The notes below the pieces were generated by a model. It was not told the origin of the DNA, made no database searches, and saw only the letters and a program-made list of their open reading frames with translations. From contig JACMIO010000076.1 in NCBI GenBank assembly GCA_014381105.1, positions 1-6,333 on the forward strand: a DNA stretch of 6,333 bases, given 5' to 3'. This DNA comes from a bacterium. GTDB lineage: Archaea; Thermoproteota; Nitrososphaeria; Nitrososphaerales; Nitrososphaeraceae. Both the position numbers and the translations under genes were made by a program. Positions 1-6,209 of the stretch are shown in pieces. The stretch's first letter is position 1; every line of letters starts with the position of its first letter.

Positions 1-1853
1 AATATCCTGAGATATTAAACGACTTAAAACTCTCGCTGAAAGAATGGGAGTCTGTCGTAGTAGACGGTGAGATAGTTGTCTTAAATCAGGAAGGCGTCCC
101 AGATTTTCACGCCCATCAACACAGAATGCATGTTCAAAATAGTAGAGAGATAATGGCTCTTTCTGTAGAAACTCCTGCGACCTATTACGTTTTTGATATA
201 CTGTATAAAGATGGCAAAGATGTTAAAGCCCTAAGTTATATCGAAAGGCGAAGAACGTTATCGAGTATGGTAAGGATAAATAAATCAATTAGAATATCCG
301 ACTATATTGAAGAAAAAGGAGTGCAGGTGTTTGAGAATAGCAAGAAATTAAGCCTTGAAGGAATAGTTGCCAAACATAAAGAAAGTCTGTACACAGAGGG
401 TATAAGGTCCAAAGATTGGTTAAAAATAAAGAACACTAAGACGCAAGACTGTGTAATTGTAGGTTATACGAAAGGAGAAGGCGCTAGAGACAGATATTTT
501 GGATCGCTCGTGCTAGCCGTATACTCTACGCAAGAAAAAAAATTAAAGTTTGCGGGGCATGTAGGGACTGGGTTTGATGATGAAACTCTTGAAACTATAT
601 ATGCTAGGATCAAGGGCCAGGAAATTGCATCTCCTCCGGTAGATAAAGTTCCCTACCTCAATCGTAAGACGACTTGGCTGAAGCCGATAAATATTGCCGA
701 AGTAAAATTTGGCGAGTGGACCAAGGATGGAATATTGAGGGCACCCGTCTTCTTAAGAATTCGCGAAGACAAAAGACCCGAAGAGTGCATTACTGAAGCG
801 GACAATCCTCTTGACGGTTCTCAAATTAGAATCAATAAAAAGAGTGAAAATAGCACTAGGAATGCCAGTGCCAATAAAGTTAAGTTAACAAATCCAGATA
901 AGATTTACTGGAATGCTACGAAGGATCATTCTAAGTTGCTAAAGAGGGATCTAATACATTATTATGAGCGAATTAGCGCCTGGATATTACCACATTTAAA
1001 AGATAGACCTCTTTCCCTTAGCCGTTATCCAAATGGAATCAGCGGTAAATCATTTTATCAAAAAGATTGGGATCAGAAAAAGCCAGACTTTGTAACTACA
1101 GCAAAAATTCATTCTGAACACAGAGGAGACAGTATTAACTACATTATTTGTAACAACATGGAGACTCTTCTTTGGATAGCGAATTTGGGATGTATTGAAA
1201 TGCATCCGTGGTACAGTAGAATTAAAGAGTTTGACAAGTGCAGCACCTCCTCTCAAATGTTTGAAGAAAAATGTGGACTTAATTTTCCTGACTTTATTGT
1301 TTTTGATCTAGATCCGTACATCTATTCTGGTAAAGAAAAAAAAGGGCAAGAACCAGAATACAACGTAGCCGGGTTTAAAGCCGCAGTAGAAATTGCTTAT
1401 GAATTAAGAGATATTTTAGAAGGGCTGAAAATCGACTGCTATGTAAAAACATCGGGAAAGTCAGGATTGCATATTTATGTTCCTATTTCCAATACTTATC
1501 CCTACGAACAAACCAAGAATTTTGCTGAGGTAATGGCTAAAATGATGGTTTCAAAATTTCCAAAAAAAGTTACAACGGAATGGAATACTTCAAAGAGGAA
1601 AGGGAAAGTATTTTTCGACTATAATCAAAATGCGAGGGGCAAAACAATAGCGTCTGTTTACTCCTTACGCCCTACTCCAACGGCAACCGTTTCAATGCCT
1701 ATCTCTTGGAAAAAATTGGATTCCATCTTTCCGACTGATTACAATATATTAACTATCTCGAAAATTATTACGAGCGATGGTCCTTGGCAAAATATTCTCT
1801 CAGATAAACAAGACCTTAAAAAAATAATTTCTGAAATAAAAGAAATAGTCTAG
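1..1853 (+). CDS. ligD: LigD-type ATP-dependent DNA ligase-polymerase fusion, 5' end cut by the window
   Basis: The reading frame is open from the first full codon (position 3) through the ATG at 126, so that ATG is internal and the true start lies left of the window. 616 residues are visible, numbered here from position 3. Ligase part: motif III DGEIV (21-25), FDILY (64-68), motif IV LEGIVAK (118-124), motif V WLKIKN (139-144), then an OB-fold ending in a motif VI-like LRIREDK (251-257). The lysine motif I is off-window. A polar linker (about 273-291) leads to a complete archaeo-eukaryotic-primase-type polymerase domain: HPWYSR (401-406), metal-binding DLDP (435-438), SGKSGLH (484-490) and the third acidic residue in FFDYNQN (D539). 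In bacteria this pair repairs double-strand breaks with Ku by end-joining: the polymerase fills ends and preferentially adds ribonucleotides, and the ligase seals. The order Lig-Pol matches the Pseudomonas-type arrangement. No phosphoesterase domain is visible, though it could lie upstream. No Ku gene is in the window. The family call is firm; the NHEJ role is inferred. Confidence 0.93.
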   Translation, partial: YPEILNDLKLSLKEWESVVVDGEIVVLNQEGVPDFHAHQHRMHVQNSREIMALSVETPATYYVFDILYKDGKDVKALSYIERRRTLSSMVRINKSIRISDYIEEKGVQVFENSKKLSLEGIVAKHKESLYTEGIRSKDWLKIKNTKTQDCVIVGYTKGEGARDRYFGSLVLAVYSTQEKKLKFAGHVGTGFDDETLETIYARIKGQEIASPPVDKVPYLNRKTTWLKPINIAEVKFGEWTKDGILRAPVFLRIREDKRPEECITEADNPLDGSQIRINKKSENSTRNASANKVKLTNPDKIYWNATKDHSKLLKRDLIHYYERISAWILPHLKDRPLSLSRYPNGISGKSFYQKDWDQKKPDFVTTAKIHSEHRGDSINYIICNNMETLLWIANLGCIEMHPWYSRIKEFDKCSTSSQMFEEKCGLNFPDFIVFDLDPYIYSGKEKKGQEPEYNVAGFKAAVEIAYELRDILEGLKIDCYVKTSGKSGLHIYVPISNTYPYEQTKNFAEVMAKMMVSKFPKKVTTEWNTSKRKGKVFFDYNQNARGKTIASVYSLRPTPTATVSMPISWKKLDSIFPTDYNILTISKIITSDGPWQNILSDKQDLKKIISEIKEIV

Positions 1854-1899
1854 GCTTAAATAATAATTATAGGTATCCTCTGTTAGTTACTAATTCTTA

Positions 1900-1965
1900 T
1901 CCAATCTAAATGTTGGAAGTCCAATAGGAATTAATGAGGGTTAACGAATTGACGCAAATATTGCG
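1900..1965. repeat. Small inverted repeats in the ligD/regulator convergent gap
   Basis: The 148 nt between the two convergent genes hold no credible ORF. Two short palindromes are visible. One is TTGGA-AG-TCCAA at 1913-1924; a further TCCAA at 1900-1904 could pair with the same TTGGA, giving two mutually exclusive hairpins. The other is CGCAA-ATA-TTGCG at 1953-1965. Neither is followed by a clear T-run on either strand, so they do not look like classical intrinsic terminators. They may mark transcript ends or be chance. Confidence 0.3.
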
Positions 1966-2001
1966 GTGGAGTCATATTATTTCAAATCATGAAGTCTTGT
2001 T

Positions 2002-2448
2002 CTACTCTACATGCTTTTCTATGATTGACTGTATTCTTCCACCATATTTTCTTTTATACTCAGATTTGCATGAAGTACAGCAGAAGAATCGTTCATAATT
2101 AGCAAATTTGAAGACTTGTGGAACTCCGGCAATAATTCCATGACAAAAATCACAGTCTAAAACTATCTTCAAACCCTTTTTTATTTTCTTGAATTGTTGA
2201 ATACTGTTATCATTGTAATAATTCTTATCTTGTATTCCAAAATTAGCATTGACTTTTGCAACTTTTCCAAAATCAACTACTGGTACGACTCGTTGGATGA
2301 AACCTACATTTACCAGTCTTTCAAATCTGGCTTTGACGGTAGGAGTTGTAATACCAGTTTCGCGTGAAATCTGGCGAAAAGACTTACGTCCATCCTCAAA
2401 TAGCGACTTTAGTATTGATATGTCATAATCATCAAGTTCAACCGGCAT
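2002..2448 (-). CDS. Lrp/AsnC-type HTH regulator with C-terminal TRASH domain, probable copper-responsive regulator
   Basis: This 148-aa protein starts with an Lrp/AsnC-like winged helix-turn-helix: residues 6-60 run from DDYDISILKSL through the recognition-helix region TTPTVKARFERL (34-45) to a wing near VVPVVDF. The usual Lrp ligand-binding (RAM) domain is missing. After a charged linker (about 72-95) comes a TRASH zinc-ribbon-like domain with C99-X2-C102, then C123-X3-C127. C102-X20-C123-X3-C127 fits the published TRASH pattern CX19-22CX3C, and there is an extra C124. This architecture is known from archaeal copper regulators (CopT/CopR of Sulfolobus, and an HTH-TRASH regulator in Halobacterium). 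It is divergent from copA with 84 nt between start codons, which strongly suggests that it controls copA and itself. The ATG has no Shine-Dalgarno sequence. A TATA-like box centred about 27 nt upstream implies a leaderless or near-leaderless mRNA. Copper as the ligand is inferred from context; the TRASH domain alone could bind another metal. Confidence 0.9.
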   Translation of the reverse strand: MPVELDDYDISILKSLFEDGRKSFRQISRETGITTPTVKARFERLVNVGFIQRVVPVVDFGKVAKVNANFGIQDKNYYNDNSIQQFKKIKKGLKIVLDCDFCHGIIAGVPQVFKFANYERFFCCTSCKSEYKRKYGGRIQSIIEKHVE

Positions 2449-2470
2449 TGATGATTGAAAGGTGGAGTCA

Positions 2471-2480
2471 AATATTAAAT
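2471..2480 (-). promoter_or_regulatory. TATA-like box of the HTH-TRASH regulator gene
   Basis: On the minus strand this reads ATTTAATATT. Its centre is about 27 nt upstream of the regulator ATG, the spacing expected if transcription starts at or within a few bases of the start codon. The core CAAATATTAA (plus-strand reading, 2469-2478) recurs exactly upstream of the sugar-dehydrogenase-like gene at 6077-6086. Confidence 0.5.
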
Positions 2481-2494
2481 TTTACATTTGTAAA
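2481..2494. promoter_or_regulatory. Cop-box-like operator palindrome between the regulator and copA
   Basis: TTTACA-TT-TGTAAA has perfect 6-bp arms around two central bases. Its core TACATTTGTA (2483-2492) fits the cop-box consensus TACAnnTGTA established for CopY-type repressors of bacterial copper operons. It directly abuts the regulator's TATA-like box on the upstream (BRE) side, where bound protein would block initiation. Its centre is about 20 bp, near two helical turns, upstream of the centre of the copA TATA-like box, where an Lrp-type protein could recruit the basal factors. The likely ligand is the adjacent HTH-TRASH protein. The palindrome is directly visible; binding and direction of control are inferred. 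Confidence 0.6.
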
Positions 2495-2502
2495 GCTCTA
2501 CT

Positions 2503-2511
2503 GTTATATTT
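2503..2511 (+). promoter_or_regulatory. TATA-like box of copA
   Basis: GTTATATTT is centred about 26 nt upstream of the TTG start codon of copA. This spacing fits archaeal transcription beginning at the start codon itself, giving a leaderless message. No Shine-Dalgarno sequence precedes the TTG, consistent with this reading. Confidence 0.5.
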
Positions 2512-2532
2512 GGTCTAGCTTACTATAAGATA

Positions 2533-4698
2533 TTGGCAAAAGATCCCATATGTGGCATGTTTGTGGAAGAAAAACTTGATTCGATCAGATACAGTACGAA
2601 AGGTAAAGAGTATTTGTTTTGCAGTAATCAATGTCTGCATGAATTCATAGAGCCAGAAAAGGAACTCAAGAAATTAAAAATTCACATGGCAATAAGCATT
2701 GGCCTAACAATACCTATATTATTTTTGAGCTTGCCTCACATGCTTCCTACCCAATTCGGTCAATTTCTTACTATGGACTTGATGCATAACTCAAGTTATA
2801 TTATGTTTGTATTAGCTACCCCTTTACAATTTTGGATTGGCTGGAGATTCTATAAGGGCTTTTGGGACGGCGTTAAGGCAAGAGCTTCAAACATGGATAC
2901 ACTTATAGCAATAGGAACTTCGGCAGCATATCTGTATAGCGCTGCAGTAACAATCACTCCAGATCTCTTTCCATTTAAAGCAGTTTACTTTGAAACAGCT
3001 GCCGTAATTATTACTTTGATACTTATGGGTAGATTGCTAGAAACAAGAACAAAAGAAAAAGCTTCTGTCGCCGTAAGAAAATTACTTGATTTGCAGCCAC
3101 GTATGGCTAACGTATTGCGACCAACAACTAGTCCTTCTGGACAAATCCTCGAAACAGAAACTGAAATTCCTATTGAGGAAATAAGGGAAGGAGATATATT
3201 GATAGTTAGACCTGGTGAGAGTATTCCCACCGACGGACTAATAATTGAGGGTACATCCTCATTGGATGAATCTCCTATTACCGGAGAGAGTATTCCTGTT
3301 GATAAAACAAAAGGTGATGATGTTATTGGCGCAACTATGAACAAGACAGGCTTGTTAAAGATTAAAGCTGCAAAGGTCGGACAAGATACAGTGCTCTCCC
3401 ATATAATAAATCTTGTTGAAGAAGCTCGGACCGGGAAAGCTCAAATGCAAAGAACAGTAGATCAGGTTGCAAAATATTTTGTTCCTGCAATAGTTATCAC
3501 TGCTATCGGCGTAGGGTTAGGTTGGTATTTTGTGGGAAACATAGGTTTCACATATAGTCTTTTAGCTTTCGTTTCAGTAATCATTATTGCCTGTCCTTGT
3601 GCCTTGGGAATTGCCACACCTGCTGCATTGATGATGGGTTCCGCAAAGGCTTCTGAGCACGGTATACTATTCAAGGGTGGAGAATACCTGGAGATTGCAA
3701 GTAAAGTACAAACAATAGTATTTGACAAGACTGGAACACTAACAGAAGGAAAACCATCTGTTACTGATATTTATGATATATCTGAATCCAAAATTGGAGA
3801 AAAGGAATTGCTGCGATTGGCAGCTATTGCAGAATCGGGCTCTGAGCATCCATTAGGACAGGCAATTGTAAGGAAAGCTAAAGAAGACAATGTGATTCAA
3901 AGTCCAGAATTATCCGAATCAATTGCAGGGCATGGAATAATTGCGAAGTATCAAAACCATGTACTTCTGGTAGGAACAAGGAAACTTATGGTTGATAATA
4001 AAATTTCAATTCCTGAAAATGTTGAGTCAAAGTTGAGCGAATTTGAAAATATGGGCAAGACTGCTGTCTTGGTATCGATAGATTCTAATCTTTCTGGAAT
4101 TTTGGCTCTTGCTGATACATTAAAAGATACCGCAAAGACTGCTGTAGGATCTTTAAAATCTAATGGGAAAGAGGTCATAATGCTTACAGGAGACAATGAG
4201 AGAACAGCAAATCATATAGCAGCTGAAGTAGGAATCAAAAATGTTATGTCCCAAGTTCTACCACAACAAAAAGAAAAAGTAATCGCAAAACTCATGTCGG
4301 AGACGAAAATAGTAGCCATGGTAGGAGACGGAATTAATGATGCACCAGCATTAGCTAGAGCAGACTTGGGAATAGCTATTGGATCAGGGACAGATGTCGC
4401 AAAAGAAACTGGTGGTATTATACTAATAAAAGGTGACGTTAGAGACGTATCCATAGCACTCGAGCTAGGAAGGAAAACAGTTTCCAAGATTAAACAGAAT
4501 CTTTTCTGGGCTTTTGCATATAATACAGGGTTGATACCAATTGCTGGTGGCGTATTAGTTCCGCTACTCGGAGTCGGAATATTTGGGTGGTTACCAATGT
4601 TGGCAGCACTTGCAATGGCCATGAGTTCTGTAACTGTCGTTGGTAACTCTATTTTACTTGGAAGATACAGGCCAAAGTTCTCTCATGCACCAGTATAG
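2533..4698 (+). CDS. copA: Copper-exporting P1B-type ATPase with N-terminal TRASH/YHS domain
   Basis: This 721-aa inner-membrane pump couples ATP hydrolysis to Cu(I) export. The N-terminus is a TRASH/YHS-type metal-binding domain, DPICGM with C7-X22-C30-X3-C34, in place of the HMA domain (GMxCxxC) usual in CopA. Eight membrane segments are predicted by eye: about 49-67, 88-107, 122-141, 151-169, 313-333, 342-365, 656-678 and 683-704. Catalytic motifs are complete: TGES (250-253), CPC (354-356), phosphorylated D398 in DKTGT, SEHP (437-440), TGDN (552-555) and GDGIND (598-603). Y663-N664 in the seventh helix and MxxSS-type M697-S698-S699 in the eighth, together with CPC, are the signature of the P1B-1 Cu(I) group rather than Zn/Cd pumps. 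The TTG start is chosen because it alone keeps the DPxCGM motif; the first in-frame ATG (2557) would cut it off, and no ATG precedes it back to the stop codon at 2491. It is divergent from the HTH-TRASH regulator and convergent with the gene that follows. No chaperone gene is adjacent. Confidence 0.96.
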   Translation: MAKDPICGMFVEEKLDSIRYSTKGKEYLFCSNQCLHEFIEPEKELKKLKIHMAISIGLTIPILFLSLPHMLPTQFGQFLTMDLMHNSSYIMFVLATPLQFWIGWRFYKGFWDGVKARASNMDTLIAIGTSAAYLYSAAVTITPDLFPFKAVYFETAAVIITLILMGRLLETRTKEKASVAVRKLLDLQPRMANVLRPTTSPSGQILETETEIPIEEIREGDILIVRPGESIPTDGLIIEGTSSLDESPITGESIPVDKTKGDDVIGATMNKTGLLKIKAAKVGQDTVLSHIINLVEEARTGKAQMQRTVDQVAKYFVPAIVITAIGVGLGWYFVGNIGFTYSLLAFVSVIIIACPCALGIATPAALMMGSAKASEHGILFKGGEYLEIASKVQTIVFDKTGTLTEGKPSVTDIYDISESKIGEKELLRLAAIAESGSEHPLGQAIVRKAKEDNVIQSPELSESIAGHGIIAKYQNHVLLVGTRKLMVDNKISIPENVESKLSEFENMGKTAVLVSIDSNLSGILALADTLKDTAKTAVGSLKSNGKEVIMLTGDNERTANHIAAEVGIKNVMSQVLPQQKEKVIAKLMSETKIVAMVGDGINDAPALARADLGIAIGSGTDVAKETGGIILIKGDVRDVSIALELGRKTVSKIKQNLFWAFAYNTGLIPIAGGVLVPLLGVGIFGWLPMLAALAMAMSSVTVVGNSILLGRYRPKFSHAPV

Positions 4699-4737
4699 GT
4701 TTCTAATTTATCTTACAAAATAAACTACATGCAATAT
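4699..4737. terminator. Short AT-rich convergent gap, possible bidirectional transcription end
   Basis: Only 39 nt separate the stop codons of copA and the convergent sugar-dehydrogenase-like gene. Both strands carry T-rich stretches (TTTCTAATTTAT on plus, TTTATTTTG on minus), the kind of signal archaeal RNA polymerase tends to stop at. There is no GC-rich hairpin, so the terminator call is weak. The two transcripts may overlap at their 3' ends. Confidence 0.25.
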
Positions 4738-6045
4738 TTATTCGGGCAGTATTCTGAAAACCTTACCTTGTCCGATAGATACTACATACAAGTAACCATC
4801 TGGGCCAACAGTGAGGTCAGTTATGCCACCAAATCCCACTCCGAATATAATCTCTTCTGCTCCAAAGGTGATTGGGTTCCGAATGTATCTATCTGCAAGA
4901 GCTGGGGGAAGTACGAGGTCATTTCTTGCTTCGTTTAATTCAAAGTGATAAATGCGACCATTATGAACATCTCCAACAAACATGTCGTTTTCATATTGAG
5001 GTCCTAATTTGTCAGAATCTAAAAATACTATTGACGTCAATCCTGGGCTTCTTGTCCAAACTAATTTGGGGTCATTATATCTTCCGTTACCATCAAATGT
5101 TATCAGATCATCAATATTAGATTTTTTTTGTGAGGCCGAAAAACCATACATTTGTTGCCAACCGCTATTGAATCCTGGATTTACTAGGTTTATTTCATCC
5201 CCATCAACTGGTCCATTCTCTGTGTCCCATAGAAACCCTGTTATGGGATCAAAATCCAGTCCAAAACTGTTTCTGATACCGTAGGCGTAATACAATCGCA
5301 AAGGCATAGAATCTCCTAGTATCCCTTCTCCTACAGGCTTTCCGCCTTGTGTTATTCTTAAAATACCACTGCGTCCATCCGCAACTATTCCATCATCAAA
5401 GTTTTGAGTTTGTGTTGCCTCAAAATCGGCTTTAAATGACCCGTCAATGTCTCCTACTGGAACGTAAATGTTGTTGTCAGGACCGATTTGTATTGCTCCT
5501 CCGTTATGTCTTGGTCCAGGGTCTGCAGGCAAATCCAAAAGAAGTACGGGATTTACAAGTCTATTATCAACTAGTTCATATTTGTAAAGGCGATTTCCTA
5601 CTGGGGCTTTACCTGCCCTATCACTTCCATCATTACCATCAATTTCGGTAAAGTAGAGGTAAACATTTGTTTTAAAATCATTTTTGGAAACCGCGATTCC
5701 ACACATTCCCCTTTCAATAGAATTTGCTACATCCACATCGAGAAGAGGCATATCTGTAACTATTCCTCTATTAACCCTCATTACGGTTCCTTTATCCTTT
5801 TCCAAAATAAGAAAGTCATCAGGACCCAGAAAAGCCATGGTTGTAGGTACGTGCAACCCTTCGGCTACCTCCTCAACTTTGAGGCTGGAATCTGAGACTT
5901 CGGGATGGTCTGTCCCCCTGTTAAGCACCCTTTCTTTTAACGTGGTTTGACCGTGGGTCTGATCAAAATAAAAGGTGAAATTAAAGATAAGAATAAAGAG
6001 AAACGGAAGAATAAGATAGCTGTTCACCCTAGGCTGAAATAACAA
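4738..6045 (-). CDS. Exported glucose/sorbosone dehydrogenase-family beta-propeller protein
   Basis: This 435-aa protein has a hydrophobic N-terminal segment (about 10-27, then FDQTHGQ) that looks like a signal peptide or membrane anchor, placing the rest outside the cell. The body matches the soluble quinoprotein glucose dehydrogenase/aldose sugar dehydrogenase family (six-bladed propeller). Visible signatures are RHNGGAIQIGPDNNIYV with H180, the counterpart of the catalytic His; GIRNSFGLDFDP with R258-N259; ENGPVDGDEINLV with G278-P279, the Ca-binding turn; NSGWQQMYG (293-301); and a closing-blade GPDGYLYV (414-421). Characterised relatives oxidise sugars with PQQ. Here the stretch normally reading RxRD before GPDG is GGITD (406-410), so the two arginines that hold PQQ appear to be lost; the substrate and cofactor are therefore open. 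The start is TTG at 6045. A GTG at 6027 would remove six residues and leave the hydrophobic segment right after the start, so it is a fair alternative. An in-frame stop at 6061-6063 bounds the choice. The gene is transcribed alone. Confidence 0.88.
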   Translation of the reverse strand: MLFQPRVNSYLILPFLFILIFNFTFYFDQTHGQTTLKERVLNRGTDHPEVSDSSLKVEEVAEGLHVPTTMAFLGPDDFLILEKDKGTVMRVNRGIVTDMPLLDVDVANSIERGMCGIAVSKNDFKTNVYLYFTEIDGNDGSDRAGKAPVGNRLYKYELVDNRLVNPVLLLDLPADPGPRHNGGAIQIGPDNNIYVPVGDIDGSFKADFEATQTQNFDDGIVADGRSGILRITQGGKPVGEGILGDSMPLRLYYAYGIRNSFGLDFDPITGFLWDTENGPVDGDEINLVNPGFNSGWQQMYGFSASQKKSNIDDLITFDGNGRYNDPKLVWTRSPGLTSIVFLDSDKLGPQYENDMFVGDVHNGRIYHFELNEARNDLVLPPALADRYIRNPITFGAEEIIFGVGFGGITDLTVGPDGYLYVVSIGQGKVFRILPE

Positions 6046-6076
6046 GATTAGATTCGCGTTTCACAGCAAGTAACGG

Positions 6077-6086
6077 CAAATATTAA
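6077..6086 (-). promoter_or_regulatory. TATA-like box of the sugar-dehydrogenase-like gene
   Basis: The minus-strand reading is TTAATATTTG, identical over 10 bases to the element before the HTH-TRASH regulator. It lies 32-41 nt upstream of the TTG start, which would give a leader of roughly 10 nt, or about 28 nt if the GTG at 6027 is the true start. The call is from composition and spacing only. Confidence 0.4.
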
Positions 6087-6134
6087 TTTACCTTCTCAGT
6101 TCTAGCATACAATTCTGCCGTTAGCATCTAATTC

Positions 6135-6149
6135 TCATAACGTTTATGA
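6135..6149. repeat. Inverted repeat next to the TATA box of the right-edge gene
   Basis: TCATAA-CGT-TTATGA has 6-bp perfect arms and ends one base before the putative TATA box at 6151-6157, in the BRE position. A direct repeat TAATTCTC occurs at 6129-6136 and 6161-6168, 32 bp apart (about three helical turns), bracketing the same box. It could be a regulator site in the divergent promoter region. In DNA this AT-rich, chance is a real alternative. Confidence 0.35.
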
Positions 6150-6150
6150 A

Positions 6151-6157
6151 TATATAC
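6151..6157 (+). promoter_or_regulatory. TATA-like box of the right-edge gene
   Basis: TATATAC, preceded by TTTATGAA, resembles an archaeal TATA box. It would place transcription start near 6180, leaving an untranslated leader of about 30 nt before the ATG at 6210. Confidence 0.4.
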
Positions 6158-6209
6158 TAGTAATTCTCGTTAGTTGAAATCACTATTAGTCTACATAATT
6201 ACATTTTTT

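Noticed and set aside
126..128. ATG at 126 as the start of the ligase-polymerase gene
   Set aside because: The same frame is open to the left edge and encodes ligase motif III (DGEIV) upstream of this ATG, so it is internal.
1050..1256. 68-codon minus-strand frame inside the polymerase domain of ligD
   Set aside because: It is antisense to conserved polymerase-domain sequence and lacks any recognisable feature.
1965..2470. Ten-base direct repeat GGTGGAGTCA at 1965-1974 and 2461-2470, flanking the regulator gene, which could suggest an insertion or attachment footprint
   Set aside because: Ten-base matches are expected by chance several times in a window of this size, there is no mobile gene, and the flanking bases diverge quickly.
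2519..2529. CTTA-CTA-TAAG palindrome just before the copA start, as a second operator
   Set aside because: Four-base arms in AT-rich DNA are weak, and it does not resemble the 14-bp palindrome.
2985..4622. Open frames on the minus strand inside copA (2985-3344, 3462-3728, 3951-4196, 4212-4622)
   Set aside because: They lie fully antisense to a gene with complete P-type ATPase motifs, have serine/isoleucine/proline-rich shadow composition, and show no recognisable domain.
4729..5950. Plus-strand open frames opposite the sugar-dehydrogenase-like gene (4729-4938, 4872-5120, 5009-5284, 5436-5651, 5684-5950)
   Set aside because: They overlap one another and a well-supported minus-strand gene, and none shows a family motif.
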